NCBI GenBank assembly: GCA_017534705.1
Contig: JAFXVU010000048.1
Span: 1 to 45,029 of the forward strand
Direction: 5' to 3'
DNA length: 45,029 nt
DNA from: Bacteroidaceae bacterium
GTDB taxonomy: Bacteria; Bacteroidota; Bacteroidia; Bacteroidales; Bacteroidaceae
Below the pieces are notes generated by a model, which made no database searches, had not been told where the DNA came from, and was given only the letters and a program-made list of their open reading frames with translations. Each line of letters opens with the position of its first letter. Positions within the stretch are counted from its first letter, which is position 1. The translations under genes were made by a program, and so were the position numbers. This document shows, piece by piece, positions 18,939 to 28,612 of the stretch.

Positions 18939-20012
18939 TTACCAATCAAAAGACAATTGCAGTGGTCGCTGAGTGCTTTCTGGTACAATGGGACTCGTGA
19001 CGGTCAACCCCAGCAAACGCACGGAACGCCCGTTCATATCCACTTCTGAAAGCAGTTGGCTGGCAATCTGCAGAATCTCGTCTATGCTCTCGATGGCGTT
19101 GTTACCGGTATGGCTGTGCGTCGTCTGGCGGAAGTCGCTGTATTTGACTTTGAGCACAAGCGAACGTCCTTTGAAATGACTCTTTTCCAAACGTCGTACC
19201 AATTCCGCGGCCAGAGGAGTAAGCTGAAGGGTCATATCCTCGTAGGTGTAAAGGTCTTCGCCAAAGGTTCGCTCACAACCCACCGACTTACGTACCCATT
19301 CAGTGACAATAGGCCGCTGGTCGATGCCTCTGGCAAAGTCATAGAACACTCGTCCCATCTTGCCGAACTCACGTGTCAGTGTTGCCAGGGGCACTGCGCG
19401 TAACTGCTTGCCGTTGAACACACCTAAAGCGTGCATCCGCTCCGCAGTCTTCTCTCCTACTCCCCAGAAACGCTCCACTTTGAGGTCGTCGATGAAAGCG
19501 ATAGCTCTGTCGGGATGAACGACACACAATCCATTGGGCTTGCGGTAGTCACTGGCCACTTTTGCCAAGAACTTGCAATAACTGACCCCTGCCGACGCCG
19601 TCAAGCCTGTCGTTTCAAGAATGCGTTTCTTGATTTCTTTGGCTATATCCATCGCCAATGGGATGGATTTTTTGTTCGTCGTCACATCCAAGTACGCCTC
19701 GTCCAGACTGAGCGGTTCGATGATGTCGGTATAGTCATGGAAAATGGTGTGAATCTGAGCGGACACTTCTTTATATTTGTTGTAATGACCCGCAACGACC
19801 ACCAGGTTCGGGCAAAGCCGATGTGCTGTCGCCATCGCCATGGCAGAGTGCACACCGTATTTGCGCGCCTCATAATTCGCCGTTGCCACCACGCCCCTTG
19901 GACCGTCGTATCCGACAACCACTGGATGTCCCTTGAGCGATGGATTATCACGCTCTTCAACCGAGACGAAGAAGGCGTCCATGTCTATATGTATAATCTT
20001 TCGAGTGGTCAA
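18939..20012 (-). CDS. dinB: DNA polymerase IV (Y-family)
   Basis: This 357-aa translesion polymerase has the complete Y-family catalytic set: HIDMDAFFVSVEERD (D10 and D12) and LSLDEAYLDV (D104, E105). It also has the steric-gate-type F/Y region after the first motif, helix-hairpin-helix residues around GVGEKTAERMHALGV, and a little-finger domain. It ends LQLSFDW, a good match to the beta-clamp-binding motif QLxLF. It copies damaged templates in the cytoplasm with low fidelity. No SOS box of the LexA type was sought successfully here; the 5' region instead holds a palindromic repeat element. Confidence 0.93.
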   Translation of the reverse strand: MTTRKIIHIDMDAFFVSVEERDNPSLKGHPVVVGYDGPRGVVATANYEARKYGVHSAMAMATAHRLCPNLVVVAGHYNKYKEVSAQIHTIFHDYTDIIEPLSLDEAYLDVTTNKKSIPLAMDIAKEIKKRILETTGLTASAGVSYCKFLAKVASDYRKPNGLCVVHPDRAIAFIDDLKVERFWGVGEKTAERMHALGVFNGKQLRAVPLATLTREFGKMGRVFYDFARGIDQRPIVTEWVRKSVGCERTFGEDLYTYEDMTLQLTPLAAELVRRLEKSHFKGRSLVLKVKYSDFRQTTHSHTGNNAIESIDEILQIASQLLSEVDMNGRSVRLLGLTVTSPIVPESTQRPLQLSFDW

Positions 20013-20046
20013 TGCTTCAAGTGCAATATGAGCATATTAACTGAAG

Positions 20047-20224
20047 TTTCGGAAGTTATAAAATGAAGTTAAATAGGGAGTTAAGCCTGCAGTGCTGGCT
20101 GGAAGTTAAGCACTTTCGTGCTGGACAATACAGCAATTAAATGCTATCGTCCTGTGCAAAGCACATAACTCCCAAGAGCGTAGCGAGTTTACTTCCATTT
20201 TTACTTCCATTTTTACTTCCGAAA
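20047..20224. repeat. Nested palindromic repeat element with 10-bp inverted ends
   Basis: TTTCGGAAGT (20047-20056) and ACTTCCGAAA (20215-20224) are perfect inverted ends. Inside are a second inverted pair, GGGAGTTA (20076-20083) and TAACTCCC (20166-20173), and several small hairpins (AGCAC-TTTC-GTGCT, AGCA-loop-TGCT, TGTGC-AAA-GCACA). There is also a 2.5-copy tandem repeat of ACTTCCATTTTT (20191-20220). There is no ORF of note. The layout is MITE-like or a dispersed structured repeat; one internal unit recurs at 2904-2924. Confidence 0.6.
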
Positions 20225-20355
20225 GACGAGATATTAATACATGCAAAGATAATATAATTTGATAAGAATGCTACGAGAAAAAGGAGAAAATGTTGTATTT
20301 TACGATTCTTTCAAAAGTTGAGACGATATTAGTATATTTATCAACATGTGTGATA

Positions 20356-20385
20356 GTTGATATCATAAGAGGTTTTGTAACTTTG
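20356..20385 (+). promoter_or_regulatory. Promoter for the GH95 gene
   Basis: GTTG (20356-20359), an 18-bp spacer and TAACTTTG (20378-20385) fit the Bacteroidetes consensus. The leader would be only about 14 nt before the ATG at 20406. Confidence 0.65.
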
Positions 20386-20405
20386 CGCTATAAACAGTCA
20401 ACACT

Positions 20406-22892
20406 ATGAAAATGAAAAGTTGGTTCTTTTTTTGTCTTTATCTTGTCTATGCTGCCACAATACAGGCACAAAATGGACTTAAATTATGGTACAACCAACC
20501 AGCCACCCATTGGAACAGTGCTCTCCCTTTGGGCAACGGGCGCATTGGAGCAATGGTGTTTGGAAGTCCATTGGACGAGGAGTTCCAGTTGAACGAGGAG
20601 ACGATCTCAAAAGGCTCCCCGTATGACAATTATTCCAAGAACGCTCTGCCCAACCTGCAGAAGATTCGTGACTATGTATTTGCTGACCGCAGTGATTTAG
20701 CGCAGGCTTTAGCCGACTCTACCATGATGTTTGACCGTAGTAAAGGCAAAGGAGCTCCTTACCAACCGGCAGGCAGTCTCCATGTGGCATTCGAGAACCA
20801 TAACGACTATACCAACTATCGTCGTGAGTTGGACATCTCCAATGCCGTGTCACGGGTGACCTATGATGTGGCAGGCATTACCTATACAGAGGAAGCCTTT
20901 ACATCGTTTACCGACCAACTGTTGATGATTCGTTATACAGCATCCGAGAAAGGACACCTGAACTTCACGGCCCGTCTCACTTACCCTACAGACAATGTCA
21001 GCCGAAGAACGGAGAATGGCAACACACTGGTGATGACAGGTACGACAGAAGCTTCTGGCAGTCAAGTGCCAGGACAATTGCGTTTCCGAGTGAATGCCCT
21101 CGTGACAAGTAAAGACGGACTGGTGACATTCAATGACACCTTGCTATCAGTGAAAGGAGCATCTGAAGCGACCATCTATGTGGCGATAGCTACCAACTTC
21201 GTGAACTACCATGATATCACCGCCAATCCCGATGAACGTATAGCAACTTATATGGCCAAAGCCGGACGTGATTTCGAAGACGCCAAAGCCGACCATATAG
21301 CTTTCTTTAAGAAACAGTTTAACAGGGTTAAGCTCAACCTCACCTCTCATCAATCTCTTTTTTCTGACAAACCCACTGACGAACGCATACGCGACTTCAG
21401 CAGCAGTAATGACCTGAACCTCATTGAGACCTATTTCCAATTTGGCCGATACCTCATGATTTGCTCCTCCCAACCTGGAGGACAACCCACGAACTTACAA
21501 GGCATCTGGAACGGGAAGATGCGTCCTGCATGGTCGTGTCGTTACACACTCAACATCAACGCCGAAATGAACTACTGGCCTGCCGAGTCATGCAACCTGC
21601 CTGAGCTTCACGAACCGTTCATCCACATGGCGCGCGAATTAAGTGAGAAAGGACGGGAAACAGCTCGGGCAATGTATAATTGCAGGGGATGGGTGACCCA
21701 CCACAACACCGACCTTTGGCGAATGACGGGAGCAGTGGACCATGCCTACAGCGGTGCGTGGCCTATGGCTGGAGCGTGGATTTGCCAACATGTATGGCAA
21801 AAGTACCTTTTCTGTGGTGATGTGGAATATTTGCGCAGTGTCTATCCAATACTCCGTGGAGCCTCGGAGTTTTTTGTGGACTATCTGGTTCGCGACCCAC
21901 GAACAGGCTATCAAGTAGTATGTCCGTCGGTGTCGCCTGAGAATAGTCCGAAGCTCTATCGGCCCAAGCAGAACATCTTTGCAGGCATCACGATGGACAA
22001 TCAGTTGGTGAGTGACCTTTTCACCAATACGGCCGCAGCGGCCAGCATTTTGGGGAAAGACGTCATGTTTGTCGATACGCTTTTGGCATTACGCTCTCAG
22101 CTGACACCTCTTCGCATCGGAAAGCATTGCCAATTGCAGGAATGGGCCGAAGACTGGGACAATCCCGATGACCACCACCGTCACGTTTCACACCTTTGGG
22201 GACTCTATCCTGGAGCGGAAATATCTGCCACCCGTTCGCCTGAGGCATTCGAGGCAGTGAAGACTTCACTTACGCAACGTGGCGACCCTTCCACCGGTTG
22301 GTCGATGGGATGGAAGGTTTGTCTGTGGGCAAGACTGCTTGACGGGAATCACGCCTACCAGCTTATCAAGAACCAGCTGAGTCTAGTTCCTGCAGAGAAA
22401 GAAAGCGGCACACCTGGTGGCACCTATCCTAACATGTTCGATGCACACCCGCCTTTTCAGATTGACGGGAACTTCGGTTGCACGGCAGGCATCGCAGAGA
22501 TGCTGGTTCAAAGCCACGACGGTTTTGTCCACCTCTTACCATCCTTGCCCGACGAATGGCGAAACGGCGAAGTAAGCGGTCTGCGCACCATTGGCGGCTT
22601 TGTCATTGAACGGTTGGTTTGGAAAGACGGACGGCTGAAAGAAGCACGCATCCGCAGTACTATCGGTGGCAACTTACGACTCCGCATCAATGATGGCATA
22701 AAAGTAAACAACAAAACTATTACTATCGCAAAGGGCGTAAATCCCAATCCTTTGTTTGCCGTTTACACAATGCCTGTGCAACTACGAAAAGGCGACAACT
22801 ATGTTTCCCTTCCATTAAGCACCCCTATACTGGATAATCTCTACGACATCAGCACACAGATAGGAGAAACTATCGTCATAACAACCCGATGA
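20406..22892 (+). CDS. Secreted GH95 alpha-L-fucosidase-like enzyme
   Basis: This 828-aa protein has a signal peptide (1-22) and the full GH95 layout. An N-terminal beta-sandwich opens LWYNQPATHWNSALPLGNGRIGAMVFG and is followed by an (alpha/alpha)6 barrel with NINAEMNYWPAE (383-394), EWAEDWDNPDDHHRHVSHLWGLYPG and the DGNFGCTAGIAEML motif (D687), positions matching the known Asn/Asp-assisted inverting mechanism. GH95 enzymes remove alpha-1,2-L-fucose (or L-galactose) from plant or host glycans. Its 3' end faces the esterase-GH9 operon only 16 bases away. The neighbouring enzymes support plant cell-wall glycan rather than mucin use, but that is inference. Confidence 0.92.
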   Translation: MKMKSWFFFCLYLVYAATIQAQNGLKLWYNQPATHWNSALPLGNGRIGAMVFGSPLDEEFQLNEETISKGSPYDNYSKNALPNLQKIRDYVFADRSDLAQALADSTMMFDRSKGKGAPYQPAGSLHVAFENHNDYTNYRRELDISNAVSRVTYDVAGITYTEEAFTSFTDQLLMIRYTASEKGHLNFTARLTYPTDNVSRRTENGNTLVMTGTTEASGSQVPGQLRFRVNALVTSKDGLVTFNDTLLSVKGASEATIYVAIATNFVNYHDITANPDERIATYMAKAGRDFEDAKADHIAFFKKQFNRVKLNLTSHQSLFSDKPTDERIRDFSSSNDLNLIETYFQFGRYLMICSSQPGGQPTNLQGIWNGKMRPAWSCRYTLNINAEMNYWPAESCNLPELHEPFIHMARELSEKGRETARAMYNCRGWVTHHNTDLWRMTGAVDHAYSGAWPMAGAWICQHVWQKYLFCGDVEYLRSVYPILRGASEFFVDYLVRDPRTGYQVVCPSVSPENSPKLYRPKQNIFAGITMDNQLVSDLFTNTAAAASILGKDVMFVDTLLALRSQLTPLRIGKHCQLQEWAEDWDNPDDHHRHVSHLWGLYPGAEISATRSPEAFEAVKTSLTQRGDPSTGWSMGWKVCLWARLLDGNHAYQLIKNQLSLVPAEKESGTPGGTYPNMFDAHPPFQIDGNFGCTAGIAEMLVQSHDGFVHLLPSLPDEWRNGEVSGLRTIGGFVIERLVWKDGRLKEARIRSTIGGNLRLRINDGIKVNNKTITIAKGVNPNPLFAVYTMPVQLRKGDNYVSLPLSTPILDNLYDISTQIGETIVITTR

Positions 22893-22908
22893 ACTTAATC
22901 GAATGGCT

Positions 22909-24399
22909 TCATTCTTTGGGTTTAGCCTGCATGAGACTGCGCATTTCCTGATTGCTGACAGCATAGTTGAAGATACGGAAATCTGCCACGTCAGTCTGTG
23001 TCAGGTATTTGTCGCCACGGAACGGAGCGCGGCCTATCCAAGAGTTCTTAGGAAGCAACTCTGACGATTTTTTTGATTCGTTACCGAATATCTCAGCGAG
23101 GATAGGCATCTTTTCATTATGCCCGATGGACTTACCGTCAAGGAAGAGTTCGCCTCTGTGTCCCTGTTGCCTGTAGAGGACGTGCACCCAAACGTCGCGC
23201 TTGGGTTTGCCACCCTGCATGATGATTTCTTCATGCTCATAACCTCCTGTAGAAGTCTCGAAACGCTGTTCGTTCAGTCGCATAGCCATGTAAGGACCTT
23301 CATGCGCACTGTTCTCGGCCAGTTGGGAGAAGGCGAACAAGAAATGTCCGTAGCCATCAAGTTGGTTTTCCGAACTGACCTTGAACCATACAGAAACGGA
23401 GAAGTCACGCAGCGTCTGGATAAGCGCCCCTGTCTCTGCAGTGAGGTCATAATAACCATTATTAGTTCCCAAATGGAGGATGCCAGGGTTCTTGTCATCA
23501 ATCTTCGCGCCTCGCCTCAGATATTCGGGTTGCCAACTAAAGCGGTATTCTGCCTGCTGCTCAGTCTTGACCAAGGGCTTAGGCAGAGCTGAAGTCATCT
23601 TATCGGTAATCCGCTTGATATGCTGTTTCAGGATATGATAAGCTGGTGCTGGCATAGCGCCATGGTCGTAGCCCTGCATCTCGTAGAGTGTCACATCCTT
23701 GTGCCCCACAAGTTTCAACATACGCCAGAAATAGGCCTGCTCCTCATACCGACCATATAACTCAAGTTCCCTATCACCAGAGATGATGACAATGGGCGGT
23801 GCGTCAGGACGCACATAAGTGAGCGGTGCGTATTGGTCGATAGTGGCCTGCAAGGGAGAGATACCCTGTTTCTTACGGATGTTATAGTGGGTGATGCACT
23901 GTCCACTGAATGGCACAAGGCCTGCCAGCGAGTCGGCATCGACACCGTATTTCGCCAGCCACTTCTTGTCAAGTCCGATGATGTCGAGCAGGTAACCTCC
24001 TGCCGAGTGGCCTGCAAGGAAAATCTTACGACGGCTTCCTCCGTATTCGGCGATGTTCTTATAGGTCCATGCCACAGCGGCAGCGGCATCATCGAGTATG
24101 TCATCGATGTCGGCTTTGGGCAACAACCGGTAGTTGGCGGCAACGACCACAAGCCCGCTGTTCTTGAGTTGGGAGTCGATGTGCTTGTTGCCACCCTCGA
24201 TGCCACCTCCGTGAAACCACACCACCACTGGGGCATCCTTGAGGTTTGTGGGGTAATACACATCGAGTTTGCAACGCTCCTTGGCGTATTCATCGGTCGA
24301 TTCCGTGTAGGAGATGTCATTGACCTGCTGATACTGTGCCCTTGTGACAGATGTGCATAACAGGAGCATGAAAAGGGAGAAGAAATACCTGATTCTCAT
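22909..24399 (-). CDS. Secreted carbohydrate esterase with C-terminal LamG domain
   Basis: The 496-aa product begins with a signal peptide (MRIRYFFSLFMLLLCTSVTRA). Residues 20-285 are an alpha/beta hydrolase of the BD-FAE/lipase type: oxyanion box WFHGGGIEGG, nucleophile GHSAGGYLL, probable Asp in ISGDRELELYG and His in GYDHGAM. Residues about 300-490 form a LamG/concanavalin-like domain (SVWFKVSSE, ELFLDGKSIGHNEK, DFRIFNYAVS), probably carbohydrate-binding. It likely removes acetyl or feruloyl groups from polysaccharides outside the cell. It lies 20 bases downstream of the GH9 gene in the same operon. A start three codons upstream (24408) is also possible. Confidence 0.85.
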   Translation of the reverse strand: MRIRYFFSLFMLLLCTSVTRAQYQQVNDISYTESTDEYAKERCKLDVYYPTNLKDAPVVVWFHGGGIEGGNKHIDSQLKNSGLVVVAANYRLLPKADIDDILDDAAAAVAWTYKNIAEYGGSRRKIFLAGHSAGGYLLDIIGLDKKWLAKYGVDADSLAGLVPFSGQCITHYNIRKKQGISPLQATIDQYAPLTYVRPDAPPIVIISGDRELELYGRYEEQAYFWRMLKLVGHKDVTLYEMQGYDHGAMPAPAYHILKQHIKRITDKMTSALPKPLVKTEQQAEYRFSWQPEYLRRGAKIDDKNPGILHLGTNNGYYDLTAETGALIQTLRDFSVSVWFKVSSENQLDGYGHFLFAFSQLAENSAHEGPYMAMRLNEQRFETSTGGYEHEEIIMQGGKPKRDVWVHVLYRQQGHRGELFLDGKSIGHNEKMPILAEIFGNESKKSSELLPKNSWIGRAPFRGDKYLTQTDVADFRIFNYAVSNQEMRSLMQAKPKE

Positions 24400-24419
24400 A
24401 ATGACCATTGTTAAGTATT

Positions 24420-26942
24420 TTACTTTTGATTAATCACAGCCTTGAGTGCTGAGCCAAAGATGATGTACTGTGTATTGCCAGCGATGGTACCTTCGTTCTG
24501 TCCCCAGAGGAAGGGCCAGTCATCGAAGTTCTCAAAGTGGTCGGGTTTACGGAAAAGCAGTCCAGGAGCCACATTGCCGGGGATGAAAGAGAAGTCGGCA
24601 CGGTTGTTGCCATAGAACACCTGCTTGGGACGGGCTGCGCCCACGACAGCCACAAACGAGTAGTTATGGTAGGGATGGCAACCATAGAGCCAGTTGGCCA
24701 CCCTGTAGACCTCATCCTTGCTGACAATGTCGGGGTAGTAGATATGGGCATAGTTCACGGTAATGCCGAAATTGAGCACCATGCCCACACCTGCCCAGTT
24801 GCCCAGTCCGATAGGCACACCGTAAGGATTCTGTTTGTCGAAGTCACGGAAATAGTCACGGTACTGCTCCACGAAAGGACGTAGTTTCTGCTTGTAGGCA
24901 TCGTCCATGTAAGGGATGGCGTCGAGGGCTGTCTGCAGGCTCGATGAAAGCCTCGATTCCAGAGCGCTCCATATCTGCCTCTCGAAATTGTCGAGATACT
25001 GCTTCTCCTTGGTGGCGACATAGAGTTGTAGGTTGGTGCCCATATTGTCCCCCCTCTGTCTGTTCCTGGCATTAGCACGTTGCTTGTTGAGTTCGCTCGC
25101 TTCCTGCATCAGTCGTTTCGACTGGGTAAGGGCGCGGTTGGCCAAGTCGTCGTTGTAGCCTTTGAGGACATGACTGGCGGCGGCAAACATTGTGGCGGCT
25201 TGCAGGTCGAGTTGGGGATTGCGTGTGGTGAAAGCCCACATGTCGTCGGGTGTGCCGCTGCGTTTGCCATCGGTTGACACCTCGTAGGGTTTGAGCGTCG
25301 GGTCGTAGTGGAGCCCGTCAGTGATGCTGGCTGCATCACCGAGGTGATGGTAGTTGTCGAGGACGGAGTTGGAGAGGGTTGATGCCATGTGTCCGATTTG
25401 CTCGGCTTGTGCCACAAGGTTCAGCGTACCATGCTCGATGAATTGCATGATGTCTGGCACTCCGTCAGGACGGTGCAGTTCGACGTATCGTTGTTGCTGA
25501 CTGACGAACGTTTCATCACGCTGTGGTTTGAAGAGTTCCCAAGTACGGATGAAGTTCTGCACGACACTGATGTTTGACCCTGTCTCGATGTCGAAGTCAC
25601 CAGCATCAAAGAAACCGCCGATGTTCAGGCCTGGAATCAGTTCGTAGGGTTTATACTTCGTGTCGGTTGTCTGTCCTTGTCTGTGAAGGTCGAAGTGGTC
25701 GCTCGGAGGTGCCTGCAGATAGCCCTCCTTGAATGGCTCTCCATGCCAGGTGCGATAGCCTTCGGTCACATACATGTGGTTCATGTGGATAGGCACCCAC
25801 ACATCGGTCGTCGCATCAGTAATCTTATCATAGACATGCTCGTCGATAAGGAAATCGTTTGTCTTGGTATCGCCATATTGGATATAATACACACCAGGCT
25901 GACGAACAGCTGAAAAGTCGAACTTCACGTAGTTGTATTTGTAATATGGCCCCCACGACTTGATGTCGCCCTTGAAGGCTTGTTCCGTGGTTCCGTCTTC
26001 TTTGATGCGCATAAGGGTGGCTGTGGTCTGGGGCTTATCGTTCTTGTCAAGTTCAATGACGGCCACCTTCGGTTGGTCAGGTGTGTAACCTATCTGGGAG
26101 AATCCGATATTGGGCTCGCGAATCCAATTGGGAATGGCATGGGGCTCTACAATCCAAGTCACCACCTTGCCGGTCTTGTCCTTGGGCAGCACACTGCGCA
26201 ACACAAACCAGCCGTTTTGTGCCAGCATGCGCCCGTCGAACAGTTTCAGTTCCGCGTCGTCACTGCTGATTCGAATCATACGGTCTGGGGCATCTGTAGC
26301 CATCACGATACTATGGCCTGTCTCGATGGGAAGCGGGTCGACGAAACGATTAGTGCCTCGGTCGTCATAGGTCTTGAACCCCTTGAACTGACGTGGTTTC
26401 TCGCTGTTGGGACGAGTGACGGTCTGACTTGCCGCATAACGGGGGAGTCGACCCAAGCGTCCATCCATGGTGAAGGTTTTCAGCCAATACTGCGAGGGCA
26501 GGAACTCCAGATTGAATCCCGCCTCACCCGCCAACCTCTCTGGCACTGGTTTGTCGAGCCAGACGGCAATCTCCACTGCCTTTCCTTTCGCCGTGACCAC
26601 TACGCGGCTGTCGAAGTCGTAGTCGTTGTAACGCATCGACACCTCAATTCTGCCGTTCTCGCGCTCCACCTTGCGGCTGGTCATGGTCGGCACAAGGTCC
26701 CATTGCTCCGGGGTGTTATTCAGTCGGACGGCTCCGCCTTGCACGGTTCGCACACCATGGTGGATGATTTCTATGCCTGAGTTTTTCTCATCGTTGAAAC
26801 CTCCGTTAAAACTGTTGCTGAACACCAAGACATTGACTCCTTGGCGTTCGAAATACTCAAGGTCGTTTAGTTTCAAGTCTTGTGCTGTTGACGAGGCATT
26901 GAAAGCAAAGACAATTGCAGCAGATAATAAAAGTTTCTTCAT
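24420..26942 (-). CDS. Secreted GH9 glycosidase (endoglucanase family) with N-terminal Ig domain
   Basis: The 840-aa product starts MKKLLLSAAIVFAFNASSTAQ (signal peptide). About 250 beta-rich residues precede a CelD-type N-terminal Ig domain (FSQIGYTPDQPKVAVIEL). The GH9 (alpha/alpha)6 barrel follows, with catalytic-site segment GGFFDAGDFDIETG (446-449 is DAGD) and C-terminal catalytic Glu at about 817 in WGQNEGTIAGN. The family hydrolyses beta-1,4-glucans, including cellulose, xyloglucan and mixed-linkage glucan. The segment HPYHNYSFVAVVGAARPKQVF replaces the more usual GxNP-SFVTG motif. It is the first gene of an operon with the esterase; two further ATGs upstream (26954, 26945) are less likely starts. 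Confidence 0.87.
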   Translation of the reverse strand: MKKLLLSAAIVFAFNASSTAQDLKLNDLEYFERQGVNVLVFSNSFNGGFNDEKNSGIEIIHHGVRTVQGGAVRLNNTPEQWDLVPTMTSRKVERENGRIEVSMRYNDYDFDSRVVVTAKGKAVEIAVWLDKPVPERLAGEAGFNLEFLPSQYWLKTFTMDGRLGRLPRYAASQTVTRPNSEKPRQFKGFKTYDDRGTNRFVDPLPIETGHSIVMATDAPDRMIRISSDDAELKLFDGRMLAQNGWFVLRSVLPKDKTGKVVTWIVEPHAIPNWIREPNIGFSQIGYTPDQPKVAVIELDKNDKPQTTATLMRIKEDGTTEQAFKGDIKSWGPYYKYNYVKFDFSAVRQPGVYYIQYGDTKTNDFLIDEHVYDKITDATTDVWVPIHMNHMYVTEGYRTWHGEPFKEGYLQAPPSDHFDLHRQGQTTDTKYKPYELIPGLNIGGFFDAGDFDIETGSNISVVQNFIRTWELFKPQRDETFVSQQQRYVELHRPDGVPDIMQFIEHGTLNLVAQAEQIGHMASTLSNSVLDNYHHLGDAASITDGLHYDPTLKPYEVSTDGKRSGTPDDMWAFTTRNPQLDLQAATMFAAASHVLKGYNDDLANRALTQSKRLMQEASELNKQRANARNRQRGDNMGTNLQLYVATKEKQYLDNFERQIWSALESRLSSSLQTALDAIPYMDDAYKQKLRPFVEQYRDYFRDFDKQNPYGVPIGLGNWAGVGMVLNFGITVNYAHIYYPDIVSKDEVYRVANWLYGCHPYHNYSFVAVVGAARPKQVFYGNNRADFSFIPGNVAPGLLFRKPDHFENFDDWPFLWGQNEGTIAGNTQYIIFGSALKAVINQK

Positions 26943-27107
26943 CATAAAAAGCATAGGTAAAAGTTGTTGATGAAAAGGAAGTTATAAATGTTTTTTTCTT
27001 GGGTAGTACCACATAAGTTGCATTACTTAGATGATGACTGACAAAGGTCTCTGGTAGGATTTTCCCGCCGCCTCAGTCACGAATTACTCATATACTGCAA
27101 ATTTACA

Positions 27108-27141
27108 AAAAAATGATTTATATCACGCTAATGGATACAAA
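27108..27141 (-). promoter_or_regulatory. Promoter for the GH9-esterase operon
   Basis: Minus-strand TAAATTTG (27115-27108) is a -7 element, and TTTG (27141-27138) lies 22 bp upstream, slightly longer than usual. The leader would be about 155 nt. The remaining gap before the sigma gene shows one possible gene remnant and nothing else certain. Confidence 0.45.
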
Positions 27142-27257
27142 TCATTCTTTCAGTGATAAAAAATAAGTGATTGATGTTTGTTTACATCAATTCTTTGTTA
27201 TATGGGTAAGTGTTGTTTCTGTACACCCCTACTCTATTGCATAACCTCTATGTCTTC

Positions 27258-27380
27258 TGGCAGACAGTCCATCCGCTTGATGCACGATATAACGCAAATG
27301 ACAGTGTCTTGCCTTTTCATAGAGGCTATGATTGGTATGATATGAAACCTGATGGCAATCGCAACAAAATGATGAGTTAG
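27258..27380 (+). pseudogene. Possible C-terminal remnant of a lost gene
   Basis: One frame reads WQTVHPLDARYNANDSVLPF and continues with aromatic-, Gly- and Asp-rich residues to a TAG at 27378-27380. The composition looks like a real enzyme C-terminus, but there is no start codon or upstream continuation that I recognise. It may equally be chance. Confidence 0.25.
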
Positions 27381-27485
27381 ATAAAAAAAGTGGTGAACAA
27401 CTAAATCTTTTCTGGCATCTTTACGTTTCTATATGTAGAGAGCATTGTAAAAAAGGCCATAAAACATCATAAAAGGAAGAAAACG

Positions 27486-27998
27486 ATGAACGGAAGAACA
27501 GAACAGTTGCTGATGGAACTGGAAAGAATTGTCGAAGAACGGCAAGACTGGCTCTTTCGTTTTGCTTATATGCGTATTGGCATCAGGGAAGATGCTGAAG
27601 ATGTGGTGCAGGAGGTACTGCTGAGCGTGTTCCGGCGATTGCACGAGAAGAGCAGCATGGATAACGTGGAACAATATCTCATCCGAGCAATCAACAATGC
27701 GTGTACAGACTACCAGCGACGAAAGCCACTCAGGGTGGTGCCGCTTGAAATGGCCGCCAATGTGGCTATTGGCGAAAGTGACCGACAGATTCACGAGGAG
27801 TTCATACGAATCAATCGTTTACTCGACTCTCTTCCATTGGAGCAGTCGGAAATTGTAAGACTAAAGTGCTACGACAACCTGACTTTCAAACAGATTGCAA
27901 AGTTGCAAGACATACCAGAGGCAACGGCAAAATCGCGCTATCGCTATGCCATCTTACATATTCAACAACAAATCAAGAAGAAAGGAAGCAAGACATGA
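27486..27998 (+). CDS. ECF-type RNA polymerase sigma factor
   Basis: This 170-aa protein has the two-domain ECF layout. Region 2 spans about 18-85 (RFAYMRIGIREDAEDVVQEVLLSVFRRL then YLIRAINNACTDYQRRK). Region 4 spans about 112-160 (LDSLPLEQSEIVRLKCYDNLTFKQIAKLQDIPEATAKSRYRYA, a helix-turn-helix). It lacks region 3. The next gene starts within its stop codon (ATGA at 27995-27998) and encodes a membrane protein, typical of a sigma/anti-sigma pair. It probably directs RNA polymerase to a small regulon, including this operon, but the signal is unknown. Confidence 0.9.
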   Translation: MNGRTEQLLMELERIVEERQDWLFRFAYMRIGIREDAEDVVQEVLLSVFRRLHEKSSMDNVEQYLIRAINNACTDYQRRKPLRVVPLEMAANVAIGESDRQIHEEFIRINRLLDSLPLEQSEIVRLKCYDNLTFKQIAKLQDIPEATAKSRYRYAILHIQQQIKKKGSKT

Positions 27999-28603
27999 AC
28001 AATGACAAAGACATATTAGAAGACAACTTCAACGACAGTTTTGAAGACATCGAGCGAATACTGAAGCCTTTATGTGAATTCAAGGCATCGGATGCCCTAA
28101 AGCAGAATGTGATGGAAAAGGCTCGCCAAGAGATTCATCCAAGTCGCATCGTCAGAATGTGGCCGTGGTTGGTTGCTGCTTGCGTAATTGGATTCCTAAT
28201 CATGTTCCTCAAACCTCCAAAGAATGCGATAAAGCAAGAACCAAAGGAAGAACAGCTTGTGGCGAAAGCCAAAACGACTGAAGCCGTAGAAGGAAAACAA
28301 GGGGATAGCACTCCAGAACAAATAGACACCAACATAGAAACTACTATCCAACCTCATGCAGAATCAATATCTCCTAAACATCGCAAAACCAGAACAACCG
28401 CTCAAAGGTCTCGACCAAAAAATCTGGAGGAGGCCATTGAAGAGCCTGTTCAGATGAGCGAAGAAACGCGAATGGAACTTCTTATGGCAAGCCTCAACGA
28501 AGAGATGCCGCAGATGGAAGAAATCAATACTGAAGAAGCGATTCGTCAGATACGCATACGAGGCGAACGAATGATTAGCATGTACGAACAAAACGACAAA
28601 TAA
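27995..28603 (+). CDS. Membrane-anchored probable anti-sigma protein
   Basis: The 202-aa protein has a cytoplasmic N-terminal region (about 1-48; FEDIERILKPLCEFKASDALKQNVMEKA), one transmembrane helix (about 54-71; MWPWLVAACVIGFLIMFL) and a polar, Lys/Glu-rich periplasmic part. No zinc-finger anti-sigma HxxxCxxC motif is seen. The role is inferred from its position and topology: it overlaps the sigma gene by four bases, which also fixes the start. A longer in-frame start at 27866 lies wholly inside the sigma gene and was rejected. Confidence 0.65.
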   Translation: MNNDKDILEDNFNDSFEDIERILKPLCEFKASDALKQNVMEKARQEIHPSRIVRMWPWLVAACVIGFLIMFLKPPKNAIKQEPKEEQLVAKAKTTEAVEGKQGDSTPEQIDTNIETTIQPHAESISPKHRKTRTTAQRSRPKNLEEAIEEPVQMSEETRMELLMASLNEEMPQMEEINTEEAIRQIRIRGERMISMYEQNDK

Positions 28604-28612
28604 AAAACAGAG

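Noticed and set aside
20191..20220. CRISPR-like array from the repeated ACTTCCATTTTT
   Set aside because: The repeats are directly adjacent 12-mers without spacers, a plain tandem repeat inside the palindromic element.
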